From Schistocerca nitens (lineage: Eukaryota; Arthropoda; Insecta; Orthoptera; Acrididae), in the NCBI RefSeq assembly GCF_023898315.1, contig NC_064615.1:737960950-738024949 (forward strand): DNA of 64,000 bases, in the 5' to 3' direction. A program made the position numbers and the translations under genes. The notes below the pieces were generated by a model that was given only the letters and a program-made list of their open reading frames with translations, ran no database searches and was not told the DNA's origin. The stretch's first letter is position 1; each line of letters starts with the position of its first letter. This document shows positions 1 through 10,869 of this stretch, one piece after another.

Positions 1-659
1 CAGGGATTTCACACCATACTGAATTCTGTGAGACAAAGAGAATATACAGTTCTGTAGTCTTAATGGTAATTTGCGTTTTGTTATATAGAGGAATGGGGGA
101 CAAGATGATAATACAGTCGCAGCAGGGTAGATGACGAAAACTGTGCAAAATTTTTAACATATCCGTAGTTCGGAAATACACCGTAGTGGTGCTAAGGCCA
201 TAAAAAGACAGCCAGTCAGCGACGAGTGTGCAGAAATGTATGAATTTAAACTAATTTATACGAGTTAATACCTGCTATGTTAAAGAGCGCAGCTGCTAAT
301 TAAGTTAGCTGAAGGTAATACTTTCAGATAAACAGTCAAAACTAGGCACACTTTAAATTCTTGTCCATGGCTGTTATATCAGACCTGAATTTTCTGGTTA
401 GTTTGTTTCATGTCCAATGGATCATTTTGCATGATAGATCGTAATCATGTGGAAAGAGTCATGTTACATTCACATAGCAAATTAATTTGTACATATGGTT
501 ACATTCTGAACTTTTCTAAGGATTTCTTTTTTCCAAAAAGAAAAAAGATATACAGATGTTGTGAGTTAGCAGGCCTTACCCCACTCCCTTTTACATATTA
601 CAGTAAGAGAAGTTCTGCTACGGAATAGAAGTTGTCAAAGAGAGGCTGTCTTAGTTTGT
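1..659. other. no recognised feature
   Basis: AT-rich sequence. A 72-codon plus-strand open frame starts near 410 but has no recognisable domain or composition. I see nothing else here. Confidence 0.4.
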
Positions 660-1650
660 GTTCAAATTTTACTTTGCTGACATTTTATATCACGGGGTAA
701 GTAATCAAAACTTCTTGTTGCAGCATTGTGCACCCATTTTTGTGCTAAAAACAACGTTAATGTGGAGTAATGAATGTCATTTTTCCTTCTGGTATTGCAA
801 TTTTGTACATCGTTGTTCCTTTTGAACTGGAATGAATTATTTACAACTAACTTCACGAGGGAATAAATATACTGTGAAGCAGTTGTTAGAGCGCCCAACT
901 TGTTCCTAAACAGATGTCTACGAAATGATCGTGGGCGAGCAGAACATATTATTCTTACAACACATTTTTGCACATTAAAGGCTTTCTTTCTTAAAGATGA
1001 ATTACCCCAGCACATTATTCTATATGAAGTTATTGAATGAAAAATATGCAAAATATGTCAGCTTACTGATTTGTCTCTTCCCAAGGTTTCCTATGATTCT
1101 AAGTGCAAATGCAGCTGAACTAAGTTGTTTTAAGTGTTCCAAAATATGAAAATATGCTTTTTTTCAGTTTAAATCCTCATCAATGTGGGCACCTAAGAAT
1201 TTTGAAGTTTACACTCTATTTATTATTTCCTCACTACGTGTTACACTTATCATTGGTGTAGTACCCCTGATTTAACTTTCCGTGATTCCCCCAAATCACT
1301 TCAGGCAAATGCCGGGATGATTTCTTGGAAGGGCACGGCCGACTTCCTTCTCCATCCTTCTCTAATCCGATGGGACCGATGACCTCGCAGTTTGATCCTT
1401 TCCCCGAAATCAAGCAACCAATACTAGTGTCATCTCCAAAAAGATCTGCTTGTTGTACATTAGACAGAAGATCGCTCACATCTATGAGGAACAATAGCAG
1501 ACCTATATTGATTAAATTACTAACTACAACTTCTTACATTCTTTTGGTTAGATATGATATTAATCACTGGTTGGCTATACTATCACTCGCAAAAAACTTT
1601 GATTTATCTAGGAGAACACCGATTCACACAGTCACATGCCTTAGATAATG
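660..1650 (-). mobile_element. degraded non-LTR retrotransposon (LINE) reverse-transcriptase fragment
   Basis: Read on the minus strand from about 1650 down to a stop at 662. Near 1640-1560 a decayed stretch resembles the 'KAFDCVNH' block of LINE reverse transcriptases. At 1494-1430 there is FLIDVSDLL...LFGDDTSIG, the catalytic F/YADD box with Ala replaced by Gly. After an inserted SINE, 1051-664 gives HSITSYRIMCWGNSS and QYIYSLVKLVVNN, the usual C-terminal region. The same C-terminal pattern recurs at 50.2-50.6 kb and 63.0-63.5 kb, so this is probably the same broad APE-type group (Jockey/CR1 relatives; clade uncertain). It is 5' truncated, frameshifted and not functional. Confidence 0.75.
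1268..1421 (+). repeat. SINE family E, body only (5'-truncated)
   Basis: The body text 'caggcaaatgccgggatg', 'gggcacggccgacttcctt' and 'accgatgacctcgcagttt' matches the copies at 38.9 kb (plus) and 31.0 kb (minus). The tRNA-like head is missing. It lies inside the LINE reverse-transcriptase fragment, just after the FGDD box, so it inserted after that LINE copy. The paired core (GGGACC 1372-1377 with TGATCC 1392-1397) is partly decayed. Confidence 0.8.
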
Positions 1651-2615
1651 TTTACTGTGTAAAGCTTGACTGTTGCATCACCTACACTAAGTAATACCAT
1701 GAACGAATGCTGCAGTAAGATAGTCGATACGGTGCAATGTTATTAATAATGAAAATAATTAATAAAGGTCACATATTTTAATTTTTGATAATGTATAGAG
1801 ACCATGTATTAACCTTTATCACAATAGACAGCCTGCTGTAGATAAGTAATTGAAAACTAAGCAGCTTAGTCGGACAAAACCGCGTACAAAGCCACGCATG
1901 CAAACAAAAGGAAACACTAAAAAATGGTACATTACCGTGTCTAATAAGGTGCAGGAAATCTGTTAGCATTCAAAACAGTTATCAGTCGTCTCGAAATGGA
2001 TAAATACAGGTCCCATATTATTTTCAAGGGTATCTTATACCATTTTTCCTGCAAAATAATGGCTACTTCAAATAGCGATGATGTTGCTGGAGAGCAATCC
2101 ACTCTCTTTTCTCTAAAGAAGACCACGAAGGTTCAGTAACAGTGAGATCCGGAGACAGTGCTGGCCAGGGAAGATACGACATAGTAACATCGGATGGGCC
2201 TGATCAGCCAAAATGGTCACAGAATACTTGGCAGTAATGCAACATTGCAGAGTAAAAACAAAGTCCATGGAATGAATACAAGGAGGTGGCTGTCGAAATC
2301 AATGCGGAACCTCCGCCATGTTTCACTCTACGGACATAAGCTCGGCCAGAAGTGAGCAACAAGAATCATCAGACCAATGACTTTCTTCCATTGTTTCGTA
2401 GTTCAAGTTTTATAGTTTCAGCATCAAGTTTTCCTGTTATGGACATTTGCATCACTGATGAATGGTTTTGGAATTCCAGCTCGCCCTGCAATTCTCTGCT
2501 TATGGAGCTCCCATCGCATTGTTTTGCTGCCGCACAGTTCATGGCTGTGACATTCCGTTCTGCAATGACTTTTGCAGCTTTCGTCCTCTTTCTTTCGTCA
2601 CAACCCTTTTCAATA

Positions 2616-2819
2616 GCCGGTCGGTGTGGCCGAGCGGTTCTAGGCGCTTCAGTCTGGAACCGCGCGACCGCTAAGGTCGCAGGTTCGAATCCTGCCTCGG
2701 GCATGGTTGTGTGTTATGTCCTCAGGTTAGTTAGGTTTAAGTAGTTCCAAGTTCTAGGGGACTGATGACCTCAGATGTTGAGTCCTATAGTGGTCAGAGC
2801 CATTTGAACCATTTGAACC
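2616..2819 (+). repeat. SINE family A
   Basis: tRNA-derived SINE. It has a pol III A box TGGCCGAGCGG and B box GGTTCGAATCC in the head, then the tail 'ggttagttaggtttaagta', 'ggggactgatgacctcag' and 'catttgaacc'. It interrupts the Tc1-like remnant. Target duplication is not clear. Confidence 0.9.
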
Positions 2820-2978
2820 TTTACGACCGTCTGTCACGACCATTCAACACACAATTTTTTCCGTGTTGTGACTCAGCGGAAGATGTTTTTCCGCTTTGTC
2901 ACTATGCGGCATAAGTCATCGATACAGTGCCTCTAGAAACAGTGCCTCTTCGGCTATCTATGTTGCGGAAGTGCCCAC

Positions 2979-3620
2979 TGTGGTGTCACCGCAAGACACC
3001 ACACTTGCTAGGCTGTAGGCTTCAAATCGGCCGCAGTCAGTCAGTACACATCGGACTCGCGAGTCGCCACTGTCGACGCTAGCAGACCGAGCGCCGCCAC
3101 TCGGCTTGTCTTACGAGACAAGCTAGCGCACTGCCCAATTCTACAGTCGACTTTAATAAGAATGGTTCACTTGTTATACTTTCAGAGATCTCATTTGCAG
3201 AGACGCTAGTTAGCATAGCCTTCAGCCAAGTCAGTAGCTACGAGCTAGCCAGGCGCCATATACAATTTATGCATTGACAACTGATCTATATGTGTGAAGC
3301 AATCAGTACTGTAAAGCAGTATTCGCAGTTCAGTCTATAACTGCACTTATAAATATTATTATACAAAGTCAAGATCGACGTTCATCGCTGATGCTGAATT
3401 AAAGCTAAGTATTTAATTGTATTCCTGTCTACTAACTTCTAATCACCTAAGATGTTCCAGATACATCCCGTCAAGTATAGTTCATTGATCCTCACGTCAG
3501 CCTACGTGATCAACGCATGCAATAATGGCCACCCCTTGTCATCAGATTAAGAGTCAAATTGCGTGACTCAGCCGGTCACCCTTTTTCCATGAGGCCCATA
3601 CTTCCATCTCATACACAACA
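2979..3620 (+). mobile_element. solo LTR of an LTR retrotransposon
   Basis: A 642-bp block starts TGTGGTGTC and ends ACACAACA (TG...CA termini). Identical 5-bp copies of CCCAC lie at 2974-2978 and 3621-3625, as expected for LTR-element integration followed by LTR-LTR recombination. The first 25 bases form a perfect 9-bp stem (TGTGGTGTC / GACACCACA). The flanking Tc1-like sequence reads straight across once the block and one CCCAC are removed. Superfamily unknown; Gypsy-like is a guess from the 5-bp duplication. Confidence 0.8.
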
Positions 3621-4103
3621 CCCACCCTACGAGCACCAACATTTGCCCACATTCGAATTCACTTAGCTCCGACATAATACACTCACAACTTCGCCGAATG
3701 CTATTCTGACCACGACTAACACTTGCAACGTGTTGACGACGCTACACAGGTGCCTTCAGGATCACACTTGACTAGCATCTGCATTTATGTTCAAGCATGC
3801 ATTTCTCGCGCTGGTTCCAAACGCTTATCCAACCCGTGAAACTGTGGTATGAATTTCGTTTCGACCAAAAGTATCTTTCTAGGTTTTTATAAATTTCGCA
3901 AATTTGAGAGTGGTTAACAGTAAAATTTATTGCCAGATAGTACGACAAGGAAACCATCTACTGGATAACTTCGCCGGTCCTGCTTACATCCCTTCAATTA
4001 TGTAAAACACAAACAATATACATGAGACCCTAAGTTCACAAACGAAAGAACATTACAGAAAACGCGAATGCTTATCTGTGGAAGATATTGGAAATATGAT
4101 GAA

Positions 4104-4300
4104 TGGTTCAAAAACGGCTCTAAGCAGTATTGGACTTAACATCTGAAGTCATCAGTCCCGTAGACTTAGAAGTACTTAACCCGAACTAACCTAAGGACTT
4201 CACACACATCCATGCCCGAGGCAGGATTCGAAACTGCGACCGTAGCAGCAGCGCGGTTCCGGACTGAAGCGCCTAGAACCGCTCGGCCACATCGGCCGGC
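4104..4300 (-). repeat. SINE family A
   Basis: Full-length minus-strand copy: tail at 4104, A-box head at 4300. The B box is altered (rc of 'ggattcgaaactg'), so it is an older copy. Confidence 0.88.
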
Positions 4301-5148
4301 CTATGACGGCAAGCCTCCTTTCAAAATACTATAACAAATAGCAATATTTACAGTTGTCTTTTCTAGTTACGACTAATTGTAGTCCTCCTTCTGTCCATAG
4401 GCATCTGCACGTAATAGATCACAACTCTTGAGTGACTTTGAAAGTAACAGTCATTACGTTCATTGTTACTTACACCTCGACAGCAAATCTTGACTTCTAT
4501 CTACTTTTATGAAGCTAATAAACTAACCTCAATCATTAAAGTCGGTATTTTTCAGAATTAAGTATCGTCATCTCCTTGCTTATCATTTATAATAAATCTT
4601 CACCTAAAGCACAACTGTTCATTGCTGAAAAATAATTGAAGGGCTGTCTTCATCGTGTTGTAATGTCACTTCCTATATTTTAATGCACGTAGACTCTTCA
4701 AATATTTGATAAAATGTAATACTTTCTATTAAGGTGACAACAAATTTTGCCTAGTGTATGATTATACTTACTGCGTACGTTCTTGTGCTCACTGGAGATT
4801 CACCATTTTGAATTTTCCCACGCAGCGCAACTGTGTAGTGTTTCATAATTCTGCAGTGGCTCTGCTTGGATAATCGTTAACATAAACATAGATAACATTA
4901 TTTGTTGTACTCTTCGCGCTACAGTTTAATCTTCTATATGATATTAACCGTTTTATAAGCGCAAAACTTCATTATCCGGGCAACAAATATTTGTACATCA
5001 GCTGCCTCCACGTAAGCGCAAAACTTCATTATCCGGGCAAGAGATACCTGAACGTCAGCTGTCTCCACAGAGTCTCTACTATAGCTTCAGTTGCAGATAT
5101 TCCGTGGCCCATAGGCGTCTAGTTATAATTTTTCCACGACTTCTTCAA
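4301..5148. other. unrecognised AT-rich sequence
   Basis: No long open frame or recognised repeat, apart from a 57-bp direct repeat at 4956-5069. Confidence 0.4.
4956..5069. repeat. 57-bp tandem duplication (2 copies)
   Basis: Units 4956-5012 and 5013-5069 both begin 'taagcgcaaaacttcattat' and end in 'tcagctg' and 'ctccac' blocks, with a few differences between the copies. Confidence 0.8.
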
Positions 5149-5306
5149 TATAAACCGAAGCGCCAAAGAAACTGGTACAGACATGCGTATTCAAATACAG
5201 AGATGTGTAAACAGGCAGAATACGCCACTGCGGTCGGCTACGCCTATATAAGAAAAGTGTTTTGCGCAATTGCTAGATCGGTTATTGCTCCTACCATGAC
5301 AGGTTA

Positions 5307-5498
5307 GCCGGCCGCGGTGGCCGTGCGGTTCTGGCGCTGCAGTCCGGAACCGCGAGGCTGCTACGGTCGCAGGTTCGAATCCTGCCTCGGGCATGGGTGT
5401 GTGTGATGTTCTTAGGTTAGTTAGGTTTAAGTAGTTCTACGTTCTAGGGGACTTATGACCTAAGATGTTGAGTCCCATAGTGCTCAGAGCCATTTGAG
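5307..5498 (+). repeat. SINE family A flanked by a 13-bp target duplication
   Basis: Complete copy. The 13 bases CCATGACAGGTTA occur at 5294-5306 and again at 5499-5511. The duplicated target contains the ATG of the Tc1-like transposase, so there are now two copies of that start codon, one on each side of the SINE. Confidence 0.92.
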
Positions 5499-5500
5499 CC

Positions 5501-6530
5501 ATGACAGGTTATCAAGATTTAAACGAGTTTGAACGTGGTGTTATAGTCGGCGCACGAGCGATGGGGCACAACATCTCCGAGGTAGCGATGAAGTGGGGAT
5601 TTTCCCATACGATCATTTCACGACTGTACCGTGACTATCAGGAATCCGGTAAAAAATCAAATCTCAGAGTGGTATATCCGAATGAAGATCCTGCAATAAT
5701 GGGATCAACGATGACTGTAGAGAATCGTTCAACGTGGCAGAAGTGCAACCCTTCCGTAAATTGCTGCAGATTTTAATGCTGGGCCATCAACAAGTGTCAG
5801 TGTGCGAACCATTCAACGAAACATCATCGATATGGGCTTTCGGAACCGAAGGCCCACTCGTGTACCCTTGATGTTTGCAAGCAAAGCTTTACGCCTCGCC
5901 TGGGCCCGTCAACACCGCCATTGGACTGTTGACGACTGGAAACATGTTGCCTGGTCGGACAAGTCTCGTTTAAAATTGTATCGAGTGCATAGACGTGTAC
6001 GGGTATGGAGACAACCTCATGAATCTACGTATTCTCCATGTCAGCAGGGGACAGTTCAAGCTGGTGGAGGCTCCGTAATGGTGTGAGACGTGTGCAGTTG
6101 GAGTGATATGGGACCCCTGATACGTCTAGATACCGCTATGACAGGTGACACATACCTAAGCATCCTGTCTGATCACCTGCATCCATTCATATCCATTGTG
6201 CATTCCGACGGCCTTGGGCAATTCCAGCAGGACACTGCGACACCCCACACTTCCAGAATTGCTACAGAGTGGCTCCACGATCACTCTTCTGAGTTTAAAC
6301 ACTTTCGCTGGCCACCAAACTCCTCAGACATGAACATTATTGAGCATATTATGCCTCGCAACGTGCTGCTCGCGAGACATCTCCATCCCCTCGCAGTCTT
6401 ACGGATTTATGGACAGCCCTGCAGGATTCATGTTGTCAGTTCCCTTCAGCACTCTTTCAGACATTAGTCGAGTCCATGCCACGTCGTGTTGCAGCACTTC
6501 AGCGTGCTCGCAGGGGCCCTACACAATATT
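5501..6530 (+). pseudogene. Tc1-like transposase pseudogene
   Basis: Starts MTGYQDLNEFERGVIVGAR at 5501 (N-terminal HTH region). Then VRTIQRNIIDMGFRNRRP at about 5795 and HWTVDDWKHVAWSDKSR at about 5920 (first catalytic Asp in WSDxS). SDGLGQFQQDTATPHTS near 6205 carries the second catalytic Asp (QQD), and PNSSDMNIIEHI near 6320 the third acidic position. Frames change at about 5775, 6086 and 6345, and TGA replaces Trp at 6084-6086. Close to full length (about 340 residues when intact) but broken. Confidence 0.85.
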
Positions 6531-6564
6531 AGGCAGGTGTACCAGTTTCTTTGGCTCTTCAGTG

Positions 6565-7147
6565 TAAATTTTGGCAGAATTATTTACTCACCAATTATCA
6601 TTAACAATCCACACTCCATCTATTTTACGTACCTCACTTAAGACCTTTGCAATAAGAGATATATTAAATTCAGACAGAGGAAGCAAAGTGGTTAAATGTT
6701 CGTCCTGTTGTTCTTAACACAGGCTTCGCACGCAGAAATTCGAGATAGGCACGGACAAAGGATACGACACGCACGAAGAGCAGTATTTGGTGTTATGCAC
6801 TCCAAACTATAGGACTCCAATGTTATTTCAACGTTGATCTGTCTCGTTAAGTCACCAGAAGAAAGACATTATAGTTATTGCGTATAGAATACTTCAGGCA
6901 GCTGTATTTGTGTTAGGAAACTAGATACATATGTACTGCTTACCGCTCTTCACAACATGAACATTGGGCTACTGGTAAATGGTGTACCTTATTCTTACAG
7001 ACTAGCCCCGGTTTAGCATCTCGTCCAAGACACATCTGTCAAATGAATAGCTTTGGTTCGAGCAATGTTTTTATAACGGGTGATAGTAAAGACCTACGAC
7101 TATTTATGCTAGACCTGATAATGCAGATCTGCAGGAATGAAATTCTT
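6565..7147. other. no recognised feature
   Basis: Low-complexity AT-rich spacer without recognisable coding or repeat content. Confidence 0.35.
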
Positions 7148-7187
7148 GGCCGGCCGGAGTGGCCGAGCGGTTCTAGGCGCTGCAGTC
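7148..7187 (+). repeat. SINE family A, head only
   Basis: Only the first 40 bases match ('ggccggccggagtggccgag' then 'ttctaggcgctgcagtct'). The B box and tail are missing, so this is a 3'-truncated copy. Confidence 0.75.
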
Positions 7188-8240
7188 TTGAGCTGTACTC
7201 CACATACACTGTTGCAACAACAAATCTTGAGTGAACTGGAAAACTCTATGAGGGTGCTCTAATTTCCATAGATACAATTATTAATGACATATTTTATCGT
7301 AAGAGCTGTATCGCTAATTAGGTAAGCATTGTCCATAATTATATTTTTACGTGTACGAAACTGAGCATCATTTTTGGACCCCAACATTCGTGGAAACTGC
7401 TGCACTTAGAACAATGTATCTGCATGAAATTACGTTCATACCACAGATTACGTCTAAATCAACACAAAAATTATTATGATTACAGGACTTTAGATGAGCT
7501 GCCAGTACGCTCTGCGTTGTGCAATCAGATAGTCTAAACATCATGACATGGATTGAAAGACACAAGATATTACTAGGGGATCACATTCCATGCGATGTAT
7601 GCGAATCAAAAAACATCAGTAGTAGTTGCTGGAGAGCAGTGACAGACAGGTTTACTGATCCAACCATATTCCACACGTTCAGTGAGCGACAAGTCAGCAA
7701 CGAGAAGACCAGTGAAACCATGACACTAGTTGTTCTTCGAAGAAGGCTTGCAAATTCCTCGTCACACGTGGACAGGTACTGCCGTCATAAAAAAATATGG
7801 CATTTGGAATCGCTTGAAGTAGGGGACAGTTCCTCGTACTCGGAAACCTCCCTTGTGTAGTGGATCCTACTCAGATTGCTCCCAGTGCTATAGACGTTGA
7901 GATTGTGCTTTGAAGTGAATGGCAACCCATATCTATTACGGCACTCAACATATGGCTTGCTAGACATAGGTTTCCAGGGTGGCGTCTTAACACGTGTGTG
8001 GACGGTTGAAAGATGACAGTTTCGAGGCGAGTGGACGAAGCGAACAAATGTGATGTCATAAATTAATTACACTGTCGAAAAGAAAGCAACATACACAAGA
8101 TCTGTGTTCAATGGCGCCAGGGTTATAATACGTCATAGGGAAGAGTAGTAGAGTGAGTGACTCGTTTGTCACGGTCATCAGCCATCAGATGGCTCTCAGG
8201 AGGCCTGTCTGTTCGCCCTATGCTTTGACTGTGCTAACAG
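7188..8240. other. unrecognised sequence
   Basis: About 1 kb with a few short open frames (for example 7519-7860 plus) that show no recognisable domain. The right edge may contain the 5' end of the next Tc1-like element. Confidence 0.35.
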
Positions 8241-9204
8241 TAACTGTACTGAGCTTATAGTGAACAGTGTTTGCAACACTCATTCTAGGGTGCAACCATA
8301 CCATACCTACGAGTATGTACGCCTCTTGAGCCGCTTCAGCCATTTGAACAGGGTCGCATTGGGGCTACTGGATGGACGTATCGAAGGATTGCTGCACATG
8401 CTGGGCACAGTATATCGGAGATATGTCACTGCTTTTAACAGTTGTCTGTGGGAAATTCCCACACCTGTAGCCGAGGTTCTGGACGTCCACGTAGTACAGG
8501 CGCACAAGATCGACACAGTGCGAGCAGCTGCGACCAACTGGACGTCATCCAGGGACGAAATATGGGCACGTGCTTTGTCATCAAGGATTACTAGAAAGGA
8601 TTAAGATCACTTGTGTCTCTGTCCAGGCTACTACTGACACCACGACACTGTCAAGCATGAATACTCTGGTCTGGTGTCATGAAAGAAGAGTTGAATGTAA
8701 AGTGGAATACCGCTTCGTTGTTTCCAGTGATGCGAGTAGGTTCTCTGTCTGTATGCTAGTGACAGATGTCCACACGTATGGCGTAGACCTAGTGACCTGC
8801 CTATTTTAGAGTGCATTCGCGCATAACACACAGGTTACATGCCAGGCTTTACGGTGTGGGGGCCCATCAGTTACAACTCGCGGTCACATTTGATGTTTTT
8901 GCAGGGTAAAGTAACCAATGCCCGTTGCATTGTGCTAATGCCATTTCTTAGTCAGTAAGGTAATGTGTGTTTTCAGCAGGACAATGCACGTCCACATACG
9001 GTTGCTGCGATGCAATAAGCTCTTCGTGGTGTACAGTAACTGTCATAGCCAGCAATATAACCAGATTTCTCGTCAGTTTACCGCGTATGGGTCATGATGA
9101 AGCACGAACTTACTCTCCAGAGTCTGCAAGAACTATTGGCGAACTGCAAAAAAAGGCGCAAGATGCCTGGGACAATCTATCGCTGGATGGCATTAGAATC
9201 TATA

Positions 9205-9966
9205 GGGTACTCGGAAATTCCCGTTACGAACTTGTAGGACTGGTAGAAGGGAGTGAATACATAACATTTAGAATACGAACCCATGTATGAAAAGATACCG
9301 TTTCCGTGCTACAGCCGTTTGAAGACATGTTTGCTAAGTAGGTATGCAACAGGGTAGTCATGGTGGGGAGTGGTTACGTCGGATCGACTGATGTCATTTG
9401 CCGTGTATCCTAATCTTTCTCACCTGGTTCGAGCCTCATTCACTTGTCTTTGAGTGTTAGAGCAACATGGTTGAGTACGCGTTTGCAGAATATACCGATA
9501 TGACCCGTCTGAATGGCGAAACTCAAGGTAATGAAAGAGCTGCCCGTCACCATGTCAAGATCGTTCTCCACAAGGTCAGACTCCATCGCATAACCTTTTC
9601 GCCACAATTATGCAGCGGCTTCGATAACTGGTATCTTCAACGTGAGCAAGCGTGACTGTGGTGATCCAGGGAGACGCCGCACGTAAGTATACATACCGAC
9701 AATTGGAAGAAGCTGTTCTGCATCACGTTGAAGAGAACCCGTTAACAAGTACACCAAACATTTTTTTGGCTATTAGTGACTGGAACTGTTAAACAAGTGA
9801 TGTACTGGGTCATGCCTAATGAACAGTGGTCGCGTAACCAAGATCTTTTCAAATGGTTGTCGCACGGAAACGGTACGTTTCTGGATATAGGTTTCAATTT
9901 AAAATATTACCAACTCGCTCCCCTCAACAAGTCCTACGCGTTTGTAGTGGTTATTTTTGAATGCCC
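9205..9966 (+). mobile_element. non-autonomous mariner-like element, about 120-bp TIRs
   Basis: The left end (9205-9325, 'gggtactcggaaattcccgt') and right end (about 9840-9966) are inverted copies of roughly 120 bp, sharing for example 'gataccgtttccgtgc' with its complement 'gcacggaaacggtac'. About 500 bp between them carry only the N-terminal part of a transposase. It lies within the Tc1-like C-terminal region, next to TA-containing sequence. Confidence 0.72.
9467..9790 (+). pseudogene. N-terminal fragment of mariner-like transposase (DUF4817/HTH region)
   Basis: Begins MVEYAFAEYTDMTRLNGET at 9467. It continues in a second frame with HHVKIVLHKVRLHRITFS, then at about 9690 with TDNWKKLFCITLKRT. 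This is the expected start and HTH of the IS630-like mariner group whose C-terminal half is seen at 50.99-51.81 kb. No DDE catalytic domain is present: the element is internally deleted. Confidence 0.62.
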
Positions 9967-10140
9967 TGCATATGATCGTTTACACGCGTTGCGTCCAGAG
10001 CGGAGGATACACTGTATATTGTTGCAACTGTTTGGGCACCCTTTCCTACCACATAATAATTTTGATACCGTCATGTGTTAAAGCAGATGGTATGAGCAGA
10101 TTCAATCTTTGCCTTTTATTTCATCAAGGCATACTGCCAT

Positions 10141-10736
10141 TTGCTCCCACGTTTCCACGTAGTTTCATGGAATTCTTGGCGTAACACTGTCTTTTCTATT
10201 CACACAACAAAGAAAAAAGTGAATGAAGATGAGGAAGTAATACACCATCGACAGGGAGGTTATTAGAGATGGTGCAGAAAATCGGTTTGGGAAAGGAATT
10301 CCGCGTGTCCTTTTAGAAGCAGTCATTTCGTTAATTGATTTAGGGAAACCAAGGAAAATTTTAAACTGAGTTATCATCCTGACGAATAGGAGACCAGTGT
10401 CTTACTTCTGCACCACATCTCTATAGTTACACGAGAGAGAGTTATTGTATTTGTTTGTACGTCAACTCGCTGTAATTTTAGTCGTTACCACACTTTTATA
10501 GATATTTTCCTGGTTTGGATTCATTCAGGTTACTCTTTCTTCGCGTGGGAATTTGCATAAATATTAGTGCATATCTGAACTATGTTCTTAATTCGAACGT
10601 ACGTGTTTTTCATGATAGAAATTTTTCTTGTTTTATTCGGGCCCTCTCGTGTGCCACATCAGGGTTGTACACACTTGCTAGTACCGCGGACTCAACACCC
10701 CTCGCTGAGACACCGAAAGAACGAAATACACAAAAG
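10141..10736. other. no recognised feature
   Basis: Spacer with short open frames only (longest 115 codons from 10515). No recognised domain or repeat. Confidence 0.35.
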
Positions 10737-10869
10737 TCCCATGACAAAAGTCATGAGACACCTCTTACCATCGTGTCGGATCTCCTTTTGCCCGGTGTAG
10801 TGCAGCAACTCGACGTAGCATGGACTCCACAAGTCGTTGAAAGTTCTCTGCAGAAATACTGAGTCCTGC

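Larger units (their letters stand above)
1941..3680 (-). pseudogene. Tc1-like transposase pseudogene
   Basis: The transposase would be a cut-and-paste DDE enzyme acting on its own terminal repeats in the nucleus. Pieces of the N-terminal HTH region (3680-3620 and 2978-2820), middle (2615-2350) and C-terminus (2070-1941) are present in order on the minus strand, but interrupted by insertions and stop codons. Typical Tc1-like proteins are about 340 residues. No frame here exceeds about 110 residues. Confidence 0.65.
1935..3960 (-). mobile_element. Tc1-like DNA transposon remnant with nested SINE and solo LTR
   Basis: Minus-strand Tc1/mariner-superfamily transposase remnant. Its C-terminus ends in FPAPY at 1941 after WYKIPLKIIWDLYLSISRR (1941-2070). 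A KHGGGS-type patch lies around 2310. The first codons of the HTH domain (SELSEFE...) read at about 3675-3640, upstream of a leader that seems to reach about 3960. Two younger insertions split it: a SINE at 2616-2819 and a solo LTR at 2979-3620. Terminal inverted repeats could not be placed, so both ends are approximate. Many stops and shifts; inactive. Confidence 0.75.
5152..6564 (+). mobile_element. Tc1-like DNA transposon with SINE in its leader
   Basis: Inverted terminal repeats are visible: left 'gccaaagaaactggtaca' near 5162 and right 'gtaccagtttctttggc' near 6537-6555, ending in 'cagtg' beside TA. Between them lies a transposase pseudogene. SINE A (5307-5498) sits directly before the start codon. 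Length without the SINE is about 1.2 kb, typical for Tc1-like elements. Confidence 0.82.
8300..10085 (+). pseudogene. Tc1-like transposase pseudogene
   Basis: Domain order is visible but frames change often. HTH-region remnants lie at 8320-8600. RFSVCMLVTD at about 8739 is a decayed ESRF-type block. 8860-8900 gives WGPISYNSRSHL. 8970-9000 gives VCFQQDNARPHTV, the second catalytic Asp box. 9120-9200 gives ELQKKAQDAWDNLSLDG. The C-terminus after the inserted element is SGGYTVY at about 9990-10020. More than three frameshifts and several stops; inactive. Confidence 0.75.
8241..10140 (+). mobile_element. Tc1-like DNA transposon remnant with nested mariner relative
   Basis: Transposase remnants run from about 8300 to 10090, interrupted at 9205-9966 by another element. 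On both sides of that insertion the protein alignment is continuous: QDAWDNLSLDGIR, then YDRLHA and VQSGGYTVY. Terminal repeats were not located, so the outer ends are approximate. Confidence 0.75.

Noticed and set aside
2369-2704. Open frames beginning or containing MPEAGFEPATVA (several places)
   Set aside because: They are antisense translations of the SINE B-box region repeated at every SINE copy, not genes.
2600-2720. Possible tRNA gene at the SINE heads (also at 5.3, 22.2, 28.5, 32.2, 33.6, 52.4, 55.7 kb)
   Set aside because: A and B boxes are present, but the tRNA fold is degenerate and each is followed by a constant SINE tail and target duplication.
2979-3620. Intact endogenous retrovirus or LTR retrotransposon
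   Set aside because: Only one LTR is present with no internal gag/pol sequence; it is a solo LTR.
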